Of a stretch of 64,000 bases of DNA, positions 24,971-33,611 are shown in pieces (the first letter of the stretch is position 1; each line of letters starts with the position of its first letter). The DNA lies in assembly GCF_030378205.1 (NCBI RefSeq), contig NZ_CP127385.1, positions 4,938,001 through 5,002,000 of the forward strand, written 5' to 3'. Source of the stretch: Bradyrhizobium sp. NP1. Lineage in GTDB: Bacteria > Pseudomonadota > Alphaproteobacteria > Rhizobiales > Xanthobacteraceae. Position numbers and translations under genes: made by a program. The notes under the pieces are model-generated. The model saw only the letters and a program-made list of their open reading frames with translations. It made no database searches and had not been told where the DNA came from.

Positions 24971-25837
24971 CTATCCATTAAGGAAGGTCCTGACCAATTC
25001 GGCGCAACGCTCCGGCTCGTCGGTCTGGACCTGATGGCCAGCGCCCTCGACCCACTCGAAGAGCGCGTTCGGTAGCTTGGCGGCTACTGCTTGAGCGGTC
25101 TCCTTTGTAGCGAACGTGTCTGCGGTACCCCACAGGATGAGGGTAGGAATGTTCGCCGTCAGCACCGGCAATAGAGTCTCCCAACGGGTCTGTAACGACA
25201 GGATCGGATCCGTCCGCACGTATTCGATCGCTCTTCCCATCTCCCGAAAGGCTTCCAAGGCGCCCGGACGGGTCGCAGCAGCCTGTCGCTCGTCGACGAG
25301 TTGATCCGTTATCCGCTTCTTGTCGACGATGATCGCCTCAAGCAACCGCTTCATGCCTTGCCTCGTGCCGTCGTACCCGATCAACGCCTCCATCGCGGCG
25401 TTCGGGGCCTGCTTGATTCCGAGCGAGCCGGCGATCGTAAGAGAAGATACTATGACGATCTTCTCCACTCTGTCAGGATGCAGCATAGCGTAATAGCAAG
25501 CCGACCAAGCACCCTGCGAATTGCCGATGAGACTGAATCGCTGGAGGCCAAGGGCGTCGACCACGTCTGACGTATGATAGGTACGGCTAATCAGACCGTA
25601 TGGAGTCGACGCCTTTGGATCTGTGAGGCCGAAGCCTCCGATCGAGTCCGGTGCTACCACGCGGAAATGCTCTCCGAGCAAGGGCATGACCAGGCCCATG
25701 CCCGAGGCACCCGAGGAGCCCGCTCCGCCGCCGTGAAGCGCGACGAGGGTTTTCTCTGCGTCGCCGGCCTCCGAGTAGTGCGTCCGAATGCCGTTGGCGA
25801 CAATCCACCGGGAGCGAATCTGAGAAGACTGCATCAT
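24971..25837 (-). CDS. Alpha/beta hydrolase, meta-cleavage C-C bond hydrolase type
   Basis: A 288-residue hydrolase resembling BphD/CmtE enzymes, which cleave the C-C bond of ring-fission products. The oxyanion region is VALHGGGAGSSG, the nucleophile Ser is in LIGNSQGAWSA, the acid is in LILWGTADTFA and the His is in VEGAGHQVQTDEP. The length and the HGGGAG form are usual for this group. It lies 18 bp behind the MFS importer in a run of meta-pathway genes. It would release a short or branched acid plus 2-hydroxypenta-2,4-dienoate. Confidence 0.87.
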   Translation of the reverse strand: MMQSSQIRSRWIVANGIRTHYSEAGDAEKTLVALHGGGAGSSGASGMGLVMPLLGEHFRVVAPDSIGGFGLTDPKASTPYGLISRTYHTSDVVDALGLQRFSLIGNSQGAWSACYYAMLHPDRVEKIVIVSSLTIAGSLGIKQAPNAAMEALIGYDGTRQGMKRLLEAIIVDKKRITDQLVDERQAAATRPGALEAFREMGRAIEYVRTDPILSLQTRWETLLPVLTANIPTLILWGTADTFATKETAQAVAAKLPNALFEWVEGAGHQVQTDEPERCAELVRTFLNG

Positions 25838-25855
25838 CTAAAACTCCGATCGTTA

Positions 25856-27073
25856 TCAGGCTTCGGAAGCCAAGGCACTTCGTGCCGAGAAAGACAGAAG
25901 GAAGATTGCCAACCCCGCACACAGGACGAGCGGAACCATGAGAGTGAGGATCGTGCTTGCTGTCGCGCCGGCTCCGATCATCTGCCCTGCAACGATAGGA
26001 GCGACGATCGCGCCGATCCTGCCTGCAGCAGCAGCAGCGCCAACCCCGAAACCTCGTGATTCGGCCGGATAGATTTTCGGTGCTAGTCCGTAGAGAACGA
26101 ATTGGGCGCCGAGAACCACAACTCCCGCCAGGAAAGACCAGGCCAGAATCTCGGAATAGTGGGTGGCGTTTCCGAGTCCGACCATAGTCGCCATCATAGA
26201 CGTGTACACCAGAGCCATCGGCCATCTGGCTCCGTACCGATCGCACATCCAGCCAACAAAACTCGACCCCACCAAGCTTCCGACGTTCACGAATAGAAGT
26301 GCCGTAAATGCCTCGGCAGCCGAGAGTCCTTTCGCGATCACCAAGGTCGGAAGCCAATTCAAGAGAAGCGACAGCTGGAAGAGAGTGAGGGCAAAACCGA
26401 TCCAGAGCGAAACGGTCGAGACGGCTCGTTGCTCGCTGAACAATGCCGCTGCAACACCGACATGCACGGCGTTGGCTTCGTTCCTGCTCCGCGTTTCCTT
26501 CAAAGCGAACGCCAGCACAGGGACGATCAGGACTGGAAGAACCCCTCCCACCACGAAGAGGCCGCGCCAACCGAGTTCCGGCAGCGCAAATCTTCCCAGC
26601 AACGAGATGATGACACCGCCAAGCGCCAAGCCGCAGGAAATTATTGCGACGAAGAATGTGCGGCGCTTTTGATGGACGGCCTCCGACACGAGCGCGATCA
26701 TGTTGGGCAACGCTCCGCCCAAGCCTACTCCTGTTAGGAACCGCATCACCAACAACGACATGAAGTTGTCCGTCGCCGCAGCCCCTAACGTAAATGCACC
26801 CATCACCAGTATTGCGCCGACGAGCGTCGGTTTGCGTCCTATCTGATCCGCCAGTTTTCCGCCGATGAGAGACCCAATCGCGAGACCGACGAGGCTCGAG
26901 CTGAAGAGTTCGCCGATCTGCTGAGGCGAGAATCCCAGCGTCTTAATTAGTACCGGAGCGACAACGCCGATAATCTGAAAGTCGACTCCTTCGAGCAAAG
27001 CAACCAACATACCCAAAACAATAGTCATTTTCGCATGACCATTCGCGTCGATCGTTCGTTCGTCATTAAGCAT
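25856..27073 (-). CDS. MFS transporter, aromatic acid:H+ symporter type
   Basis: A 405-residue, 12-helix inner-membrane importer of the AAHS family (PcaK/BenK relatives). The first helix has [20 protein letters not shown], corresponding to the conserved acidic segment of PcaK. The loop between helices 2 and 3 is [14 protein letters not shown], the MFS signature, and its repeat after helix 8 is [13 protein letters not shown]. The start overlaps the aldolase stop. It probably brings in the aromatic acid degraded by the surrounding genes. Confidence 0.9.
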   Translation of the reverse strand: MLNDERTIDANGHAKMTIVLGMLVALLEGVDFQIIGVVAPVLIKTLGFSPQQIGELFSSSLVGLAIGSLIGGKLADQIGRKPTLVGAILVMGAFTLGAAATDNFMSLLVMRFLTGVGLGGALPNMIALVSEAVHQKRRTFFVAIISCGLALGGVIISLLGRFALPELGWRGLFVVGGVLPVLIVPVLAFALKETRSRNEANAVHVGVAAALFSEQRAVSTVSLWIGFALTLFQLSLLLNWLPTLVIAKGLSAAEAFTALLFVNVGSLVGSSFVGWMCDRYGARWPMALVYTSMMATMVGLGNATHYSEILAWSFLAGVVVLGAQFVLYGLAPKIYPAESRGFGVGAAAAAGRIGAIVAPIVAGQMIGAGATASTILTLMVPLVLCAGLAIFLLSFSARSALASEA

Positions 27074-28115
27074 CGCTATTTCCTCCTCCTCGTTCTTTTT
27101 TTAGCAAGTCCAGAGCTACGTCCGTGATCATGTCCTCTTGTCCGCCGACCATGCGTCTTGCCCCGAGTTCGACAAGAATCTTCCGCGTATCGAGATCAAA
27201 TTCATGCGCCGCCCGCTCCGCATGCCGCAAAAAACTCGAATACACGCCGGCGTAGCCCAACGTCAGCGTCTCGCGATCTACGCGGACCGGTCGATCCTGC
27301 AGAGGTCGGACGAGATCGTCGGCAGCGTCCATGAGCCGAAAGAGGTCAGTGCCGTGCGACCAGCCGTAGATGTCCGCGCAGGCGATGAAGACTTCCAGGG
27401 GAGTGTTTCCGGCGCCTGCTCCCATTCCGGCGAGACTGGCGTCCACACGAATCGCGCCCGATTCCACAGCCGCAATCGCGTTGGCTACACCGAGCGAGAG
27501 GTTATGGTGGGCATGAATTCCGCGTTGCGTTTCCGGTCTCAAAACTCGATCGTAGGCCTGGAGCCGAGCGGCCACGCCAGACATCGTCAGGGCGCCTCCA
27601 CTGTCGGTCACGTAGACGCAGTGTGCCCCGTAGCTCTCCATCAGCTTGGCCTGTTCGGCTAGCGCCCCTGGCTCCGCCATATGGCTCATCATGAGAAAAC
27701 CTGAGACGTCCAGTCCAAGCTTTCTGGCGGTCTCGATATGCTGCTTGGCGACGTCGGCTTCCGTGCAATGGGTGGCGATCCTGACCGATCTGACGCCGGC
27801 CTCATGCGCTTGTTTGAGGTCGTGAACAGTTCCGATGCCCGGAATAAGGAGTGTCGTCAGCTTGCTGTATTGGAGCGTTTCCGCAACGGCGCCGATCCAA
27901 TCCCAATCGGTATGAGCACCGAAACCGTAGTTGAAGCTGGAGCCGCCAAGTCCGTCACCGTGAGCGACTTCAACGGCATCCACCCGCGCTTCGTCCAGCG
28001 CCCGCGCGATGAACTTGACCTGGTCGAGACTATATTGGTGCCGGATAGCATGCATTCCATCACGAAGCGTGACATCTTGGATGTACAGCTTCTTGCCCGG
28101 GCTCGGAGCCTTCAT
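27066..28115 (-). CDS. dmpG: 4-hydroxy-2-oxovalerate aldolase
   Basis: A 349-residue class II pyruvate aldolase that splits 4-hydroxy-2-oxovalerate into pyruvate and acetaldehyde. Landmarks are [18 protein letters not shown] (Arg and metal Asp), the family stretch [30 protein letters not shown] and the metal-binding [15 protein letters not shown], then [14 protein letters not shown]. It overlaps the acylating dehydrogenase gene by four bases, as expected for the pair that channels acetaldehyde between subunits. Confidence 0.95.
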   Translation of the reverse strand: MKAPSPGKKLYIQDVTLRDGMHAIRHQYSLDQVKFIARALDEARVDAVEVAHGDGLGGSSFNYGFGAHTDWDWIGAVAETLQYSKLTTLLIPGIGTVHDLKQAHEAGVRSVRIATHCTEADVAKQHIETARKLGLDVSGFLMMSHMAEPGALAEQAKLMESYGAHCVYVTDSGGALTMSGVAARLQAYDRVLRPETQRGIHAHHNLSLGVANAIAAVESGAIRVDASLAGMGAGAGNTPLEVFIACADIYGWSHGTDLFRLMDAADDLVRPLQDRPVRVDRETLTLGYAGVYSSFLRHAERAAHEFDLDTRKILVELGARRMVGGQEDMITDVALDLLKKERGGGNSDA

Positions 28116-29047
28116 TGTACTGTCCCCATCATCGTCCGGCCCGCGAGCTGCTCGCCGATGCGAAGCGCTGCCGAAGTCATGATGTCGAGATTTCCTGCGT
28201 ATGCAGGCAGATAGTGCGCAGCGCCTTGGACTTCGAGAAACACGCTGATCTTCATTCCGGAAGACGTTGGATCAGTCTCAGGAATTCGCGTTTTCGACCC
28301 CAGCGATTCGATCTGAACCTTCTGTTTGAGCCGATAGCCCGGAACATACGACTGGACCGCGGTGACCATCCTCTCGACTGATTCCACGATCCGGTCACGA
28401 TCGGCGCGGTCGGTGAGACAATAGACCGTGTTTCGCATGATCAGAGGGGGCTCGGCCGGATTGAGAATGATGATAGCCTTGCCGCGGCGCGCGCCGCCGA
28501 GGATCTCTATCGCACGCGACGTCGTCTCGGTGAATTCGTCGATATTCGCGCGCGTTCCTGGGCCGGCCGACCGCGATGCGATCGACGACACGATCTCGGC
28601 ATAGTGAACCTTCGCGACGCGGCTAATTGCGGCCACGATCGGAATGGTGGCCTGTCCGCCGCACGTGACCATGTTGACATTCTTGCTGTCCAGCTGAGTC
28701 TCTCCGTTCACCGGAGGTACGACGAAGGGCCCGATCGCAGCCGGCGTCAGGTCGATCACCGTCTTTCCGTGTTCTCGCAGGATCCCATCATGTCGCTTGT
28801 GGGCCGAAGCCGAGGTCGCATCAAAGACGAGTCCGATCTCCGTAAATTCTGGCATCTCAAGCAGGCCATCGATGCCTTTCGTTGTGATCGGCACTCCCAT
28901 CCGGGCCGCTCTCGCTAGCCCGTCCGACTTTAGGTCGATTCCAGCGAGTGCGCTGACTTCGAGGTTGCTCGAAAGCCGCATAATCTTGATCAACAGATCC
29001 GTTCCGATGTTGCCGGAGCCGAGGATCGCTACCTTGGTCTTAGCCAT
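28112..29047 (-). CDS. dmpF: Acetaldehyde dehydrogenase (acylating)
   Basis: A 311-residue CoA- and NAD-dependent enzyme converting acetaldehyde to acetyl-CoA. The Rossmann motif [17 protein letters not shown] is near the start and the catalytic Cys is in [14 protein letters not shown]. Further family segments are [19 protein letters not shown] and the C-terminal [17 protein letters not shown]. The start ATG 29047 overlaps the hydratase stop by eight bases; upstream in-frame sequence belongs to the hydratase. It forms the terminal complex of the meta pathway with the aldolase. Confidence 0.95.
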   Translation of the reverse strand: MAKTKVAILGSGNIGTDLLIKIMRLSSNLEVSALAGIDLKSDGLARAARMGVPITTKGIDGLLEMPEFTEIGLVFDATSASAHKRHDGILREHGKTVIDLTPAAIGPFVVPPVNGETQLDSKNVNMVTCGGQATIPIVAAISRVAKVHYAEIVSSIASRSAGPGTRANIDEFTETTSRAIEILGGARRGKAIIILNPAEPPLIMRNTVYCLTDRADRDRIVESVERMVTAVQSYVPGYRLKQKVQIESLGSKTRIPETDPTSSGMKISVFLEVQGAAHYLPAYAGNLDIMTSAALRIGEQLAGRTMMGTVQ

Positions 29048-29840
29048 CGCTTTCTCCGAAGCTGGTCTCAACGGTCCCGAGGCCCTCGATCTCGGCCTCG
29101 AAGCGATCTCCCGGTTGCACCGCCACCATTGGCCCAAGTGCGCCGGAAAGGACTACGTCTCCAGCGCAAAGCGGATGACCTCGCCGCACCATGGTTCGGG
29201 CAAGCCACCGAAGCGAAGACAAGGGACTCCCCAGACAAGCCTTGCCGGAGCCGGATGATGCGGGGTCGTTCGCTCGTGACAGCTTCATGCGCAGACCCAC
29301 GACGTCGATTTCCGACAGCCGACGCGGAACATGACCAAGAACAAAGAGACCAGACGACGCGTTATCGGCGACCGTATCAACGATCCGTATGTCCCAATTG
29401 GCGATACGCGACCCGACGATCTCGATTGCGGCGACGGCGTATTCGACCGCTGCCAGGACTTCCGCCGCCGTCACTTCGTCGCCCCTAAGGTCTTTTCCCA
29501 GAACGAACGCGACCTCCGCCTCTACCTTTGGTTGCAACACGTGGTGCCATGGCACTGTCTCACCTTCAGGGACATCCATGTCGGCGAACAACACGCCGTA
29601 ATCGGGTTGGCCGACCCCCAATTGGCGCTGCACGGCAACGGATGTAAGCCCGATCTTTCGGCCGACTATCCGACCCCCTCGTTCTACGCGTGCCTTGGTC
29701 CCCAACTCCTGAACCGCGTACGCCGCATCGACGTCACCTGCCGGCAGAAGATCGCGTATCGGGCTACAGGGTACGCCGCTCCTCACTGCATTGCTCAACG
29801 CCATCGCGGCTTCGTTGATCTTCTTGGTCTCCAGCGTCAT
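29040..29840 (-). CDS. 2-hydroxypenta-2,4-dienoate hydratase (2-keto-4-pentenoate hydratase)
   Basis: A 266-residue FAH-superfamily hydratase that adds water to 2-hydroxypentadienoate to give 4-hydroxy-2-oxovalerate. Family segments are [51 protein letters not shown] with metal-binding acids, and [26 protein letters not shown]. Its ATG (29840) overlaps the preceding stop as TGATG. It sits directly before the dehydrogenase and aldolase, in pathway order. Confidence 0.93.
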   Translation of the reverse strand: MTLETKKINEAAMALSNAVRSGVPCSPIRDLLPAGDVDAAYAVQELGTKARVERGGRIVGRKIGLTSVAVQRQLGVGQPDYGVLFADMDVPEGETVPWHHVLQPKVEAEVAFVLGKDLRGDEVTAAEVLAAVEYAVAAIEIVGSRIANWDIRIVDTVADNASSGLFVLGHVPRRLSEIDVVGLRMKLSRANDPASSGSGKACLGSPLSSLRWLARTMVRRGHPLCAGDVVLSGALGPMVAVQPGDRFEAEIEGLGTVETSFGESDG

Positions 29841-30586
29841 CAACTTCTTATCCTTCTCAACCGCAGGGCGCTCCGAGCATTCTTGCTGCGATCCACGAAA
29901 TAGGCCCACGCTCGCTCCGATGGCACCTGCGCAAGAAGCGTTTCGTCGCTAGCCGCGATCTCGCCTTCCGAGAGGTAGCGCACTTCACCCAAGTGGCGGG
30001 CTTTCCAGTCCAGCTTTGCATTGAGCTGGAGATAGATAGCCGTTAGCACTGCGCTCTTGATGCTGTGACCCGTGACGACAGCGCCGTGCCCCCGCATCAG
30101 GATTGCGGTGGCATCCCCTAAAGCGCCGGAAAGATCCCGCGCCTGCGTCATGTTCGTGACAAGTAGCGAGGTGTCGCCGAAGCTGTCACGGATGTCCCAG
30201 ATAGGCACCTCCTTCCCGATCGCACCGGCGACGTGCAGCAGCGGTTTGACCGGCGTGTTAGTGACACCAAAGGGAATGAGATCGGCGGAATGATTGTGCA
30301 CGACGCTGTGGATGTCGTCTCTCGCTTCATAGATAGCGCCGTGGATGAAGCGCTCCAGGTATGGCTTTCTGTCGTCCGGTCCGCAGACAGTGCCATCCAG
30401 GTTGAACTCCATGATGTCCGACATGGAGACCAGAGCGGGGCTCCGCGAGCAGGACAGGAAGAAGCGATCGGGCTTTTGCGGATGGCGCACGCTCACGTGG
30501 CCGAACGCGTCCACCACGTTCTCGCTGGCCAAGACATGGTTGGCGGTCACGAGATCCATCTTGGTCGTCCGAAGGAGAACCTTCAT
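29840..30586 (-). CDS. Class II aldolase/adducin family protein, candidate ring-fission-product decarboxylase
   Basis: A 248-residue zinc-type class II aldolase fold. The metal ligands appear as VVHNHSADLIPFG and, later, RGHGAVVTGHSI, with a DAFGHVSVRHP start typical of the family. Members act on sugar phosphates, but CmtD of the p-cumate pathway is a decarboxylase of a carboxylated ring-fission product with this fold. Its place between a LigAB-type dioxygenase and the hydrolase/hydratase steps fits that role. The substrate assignment is inference. Confidence 0.85.
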   Translation of the reverse strand: MKVLLRTTKMDLVTANHVLASENVVDAFGHVSVRHPQKPDRFFLSCSRSPALVSMSDIMEFNLDGTVCGPDDRKPYLERFIHGAIYEARDDIHSVVHNHSADLIPFGVTNTPVKPLLHVAGAIGKEVPIWDIRDSFGDTSLLVTNMTQARDLSGALGDATAILMRGHGAVVTGHSIKSAVLTAIYLQLNAKLDWKARHLGEVRYLSEGEIAASDETLLAQVPSERAWAYFVDRSKNARSALRLRRIRS

Positions 30587-30657
30587 AACCTTTGCTCTGC
30601 GATGATTTCGGTATGCGGGCCGAGAACAGCCGCGCGGGACAAGACACGCAACATCGG

Positions 30658-31410
30658 TCAGCCCAGGTGCAGATGGAAGAACCGGCAGAAGCGCGAAAAC
30701 GTCAGCTCTGCGGCGGCTTTGTTGTAGCGTTCGAGCGTACTATCCATGTACGCGTGTCGAGCTCCGGCATAGATGAAGAACTCGATGGGGCCTGGCGCTT
30801 CGGCTTCGAGGGTCGAGCGGAGCGCGCGCGTCTGCTCCGCGGGGATCGCTTCGTCGGCGTCACCGAAGTGGAGCTGCATTGGACAGCCGATCTTCGGTGC
30901 GAGTGACAATCGCGACCGTTCGCGACCGTCAGGCGTGTAGGCTGCCGGGATGATCGGCAGCGCATAGAGTACCACGGCGCACGCCAGGTTGCTGGTGGCG
31001 GCCGCCCACGCGAGTATCGTGCCGCCACCCAGGCAGTATCCGAGCGCCCCGATCTTGTCAGCATCGACTCGCGGATACGCTTGAAGCCATTCGAGCGCGG
31101 CCTGGCAGTCGGGAACGGCCTGCTCATCGCGCGCAGCAATGAACGCCTTGCTTCTCCGCTCCTCGGCAGTCTTAAAGTCCTGCGGAGGGCGCCCGCCAAT
31201 CCGACTGTATAAGTCTACGGAGAGGACGACGAACCCCTCTGCCGCGAGGCGCCGGGTTTCATCCTGCCGATGATCTGTCACGCCGAGATTTTCCGGAGCG
31301 CACACGATGGCACCCAATCGGTCTTCACCAACCGGTTCAGCAAGGTAGCCCCGTATGCGATCACCACCGCGGGTGAACTCGATCCATCGTCCTTCAACTA
31401 TCCGGCTCAT
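30658..31410 (-). CDS. Dienelactone hydrolase family protein
   Basis: A 250-residue alpha/beta hydrolase with a Cys nucleophile. The triad is visible as GYCLGGGTILAW (Cys), FGDADEAIP (Asp) and AGARHAYMDSTL (His). The early APENLGVTDHRQDE holds the Glu that gates the Cys in dienelactone hydrolases. It starts at ATG 31410, overlapping the HyuB stop (ATGA). Its role here is uncertain: lactone or ester hydrolysis of a side-chain intermediate is possible. Confidence 0.87.
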   Translation of the reverse strand: MSRIVEGRWIEFTRGGDRIRGYLAEPVGEDRLGAIVCAPENLGVTDHRQDETRRLAAEGFVVLSVDLYSRIGGRPPQDFKTAEERRSKAFIAARDEQAVPDCQAALEWLQAYPRVDADKIGALGYCLGGGTILAWAAATSNLACAVVLYALPIIPAAYTPDGRERSRLSLAPKIGCPMQLHFGDADEAIPAEQTRALRSTLEAEAPGPIEFFIYAGARHAYMDSTLERYNKAAAELTFSRFCRFFHLHLG

Positions 31411-33611
31411 GACGCAACCTCGATGTCGAACAAGGAAACCTCGCTTTTCCGCTTCACTTCGACATCGAGAAGTCGCGCACACGAAGGACACGCATGCTGG
31501 ACCACCTCGAGGTCCGAATGGATCCGGACCCGCGGACCAAGTTCGGACGGCTTCGCCGCCGCATGCCGCGCGTACTTTTTCCAGTTCTCGCTGGCTGGGC
31601 CTAGGGTCGTCCCGCAATTACAAGCGAAATAGTTGTTGCCGCCGTATTGGACGATCTTCGCAACGTCCCCGACGATTGCGACGACCTTTCCTTCGTCCTT
31701 CTTCGAAGGCAGGTCCATCGCGATCTTAGCAACGGGCCACTTCAGCCGCGCGCCTCTAATTTCCGCGCGAAGCGCTTTCGTCGCATCCGTGTCCGGCTCG
31801 CTATCTTTGAGAGCTACGCCAAATATCGTGCGTGCGACATCCGCAGAGAAAGCTCCCTTCCTGACGTCCGCTGCGACATCGGCAGGCGACCGATCGATCG
31901 GATCGCCCCAGCCACCGCCCGCAGTTGGATTGCACTCATAGACGTCGTTGTGTTTGATCTCGAACTCGGGAGGTTTCGCGGTAAAGGACGTCTCCTCGCC
32001 CTTTAGCTCATCAATTCGATCGGGGAAGACCCCGCGTCGCATCAACTCCCTGATGTTGCTGTTGCGGACGAGACGCCGATGGTTGCATCCGCTCGGAAAT
32101 CCACCAAAGAGGCCGCGCGACGTAGGCGATTCGTACCCGTGGCAAGCTACAAGGGATTCAACCTCTTCGACGTCGTGCAAGACGAGGGCTGCGCCGGCGG
32201 ATTGCCCGCCGATCTGCCGGCCAGGTCCAGAACTGTTCTCCACGATCCTTCGGTACAGGTAAAGCACTGGCAGCTTCAGCTCGGTCGCTTCGACATTGGG
32301 CGCCTTTCCGGCCGTGATGTTGCGTTGGCCCGACACATTGATCCCGTCGCGATGGGAATACGCTCCGCCTCCCGAAAGCATCACCTCGAGGATAGGCGCG
32401 GTGGCAGGCTCTCCGTATTGGTTCTTGCCATGGATATGGAACAAGTCGGGTCCCGACGCGGGCGCAGCCTGTGCCTCAGCGACAAAATCAGGATGCGTCG
32501 CCATCATCTTCGAGATCGCTTCGGTGGCCGTGACCTCCACCAGCCACATCGCGCCGAGCGGTCCCTGGCTGCAGGGAGCCGGAAACCTGCAGGACACGAT
32601 CGAACCCTCACGCGCGATCACTTCGACAGGTCTGAAGATTCCCTCGTTCCATGGAAGGTCGTACGCGATGATGGGAAGGAGACCGGCGTAGATGCCGGCG
32701 AGCAACCCCGTCCGCGTCGCATTTACGAACCCGGGCGCCTGATCATCCGATTCGGAATAGTCGAACACGATGTGATCGTCTTCCTTCCGGAGGGTCACGT
32801 GAATCTTGTAGATCTTGTTGTCGAACCCGTCGTGGTCGAGAAATGCCTGGGCTCGGAACACCCCGTTGGGGAGCATCTTCAGCCGACTTCTCATCTTCGT
32901 TTCGGACAAATCCATCATTCCATCCATGACGGTGAGCACGATGTCCGCGCCGTATTTCGCGATGGTGTCGAGAATTCCCTTGATGCCGACGCGACTGGCG
33001 GCCATCAGACCCTTGAGGTCCAGATTGATGTTAATTGGCAGCCGCGACATGCCCGTGATGAATTCGAGGACGTCTGTCCGGACGATGCCTCGGTCGACGA
33101 TCTTCACAGGAGGAATGAGTATTCCCTCTTGGCGGATGTCGCGTGCCATCGAGGCAAAGCTACCCGGGACCATTCCGCCGACGTCAAGCTGATGCGCGCA
33201 TGCTCCGGTCCAGCCGATGCGCTTTCCGTCAACGAAGATTGGAGCGACGATGCCGACGTCAGGGCAATGCAACGCGCCCTTGTGCGGATGGTTCACGATG
33301 AACATGTCTCCGTCGTTGATGCCCGGCGATTCCGAGCAGTCCTGAACGACATGTTTGACCATCTGTGACAGCGAGGCAGCGTGGAAGGTCACGGTCTTTC
33401 CCATCGTGACCACCTCGCCGAAGGCCCTGTAGAGGCCGGTGTTGAAGTCTGTTGCCTCGTTTACCAACATGGAGCCGGAGACCGAGGCAAGGGTCGTCGC
33501 CTGTTCGTCCGTGATCGAAAGCAGGCGATGGCGAATAACCTCGAAGGTGATCGGGTCGACTTCCTTCGTGGCATACTTGTACACGTCGTTCATGTTCGAG
33601 GTCACTTTCAT
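31407..33611 (-). CDS. HyuB/acetone-carboxylase-alpha-like protein with fused gamma-type zinc ribbon
   Basis: A 734-residue protein. Residues 1 to roughly 620 form a hydantoinase-B/acetone carboxylase alpha domain (VDPITFEVIRHRLLSITDEQ, MFIVNHPHKGALHCPDVGIV, ECNPTAGGGWGDPIDRSP). The last hundred or so residues add ACNCGTTLGPASENWKKYA and HACPSCARLLDVEV. This CxC/CxxC ribbon resembles the small gamma subunit of acetone carboxylase and the small subunit of acetophenone carboxylase. Ordinary HyuB hydantoinase or 5-oxoprolinase subunits lack it. The ATG at 33611 overlaps the HyuA stop. I favour an ATP-dependent ketone carboxylase or related enzyme, but this is inference. Confidence 0.85.
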   Translation of the reverse strand: MKVTSNMNDVYKYATKEVDPITFEVIRHRLLSITDEQATTLASVSGSMLVNEATDFNTGLYRAFGEVVTMGKTVTFHAASLSQMVKHVVQDCSESPGINDGDMFIVNHPHKGALHCPDVGIVAPIFVDGKRIGWTGACAHQLDVGGMVPGSFASMARDIRQEGILIPPVKIVDRGIVRTDVLEFITGMSRLPININLDLKGLMAASRVGIKGILDTIAKYGADIVLTVMDGMMDLSETKMRSRLKMLPNGVFRAQAFLDHDGFDNKIYKIHVTLRKEDDHIVFDYSESDDQAPGFVNATRTGLLAGIYAGLLPIIAYDLPWNEGIFRPVEVIAREGSIVSCRFPAPCSQGPLGAMWLVEVTATEAISKMMATHPDFVAEAQAAPASGPDLFHIHGKNQYGEPATAPILEVMLSGGGAYSHRDGINVSGQRNITAGKAPNVEATELKLPVLYLYRRIVENSSGPGRQIGGQSAGAALVLHDVEEVESLVACHGYESPTSRGLFGGFPSGCNHRRLVRNSNIRELMRRGVFPDRIDELKGEETSFTAKPPEFEIKHNDVYECNPTAGGGWGDPIDRSPADVAADVRKGAFSADVARTIFGVALKDSEPDTDATKALRAEIRGARLKWPVAKIAMDLPSKKDEGKVVAIVGDVAKIVQYGGNNYFACNCGTTLGPASENWKKYARHAAAKPSELGPRVRIHSDLEVVQHACPSCARLLDVEVKRKSEVSLFDIEVAS

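Noticed and set aside
32079..33368. A 429-codon open frame antisense to the HyuB-type gene.
   Set aside because: GC-rich codon-position shadow of a real coding gene; no start signal or family motif.
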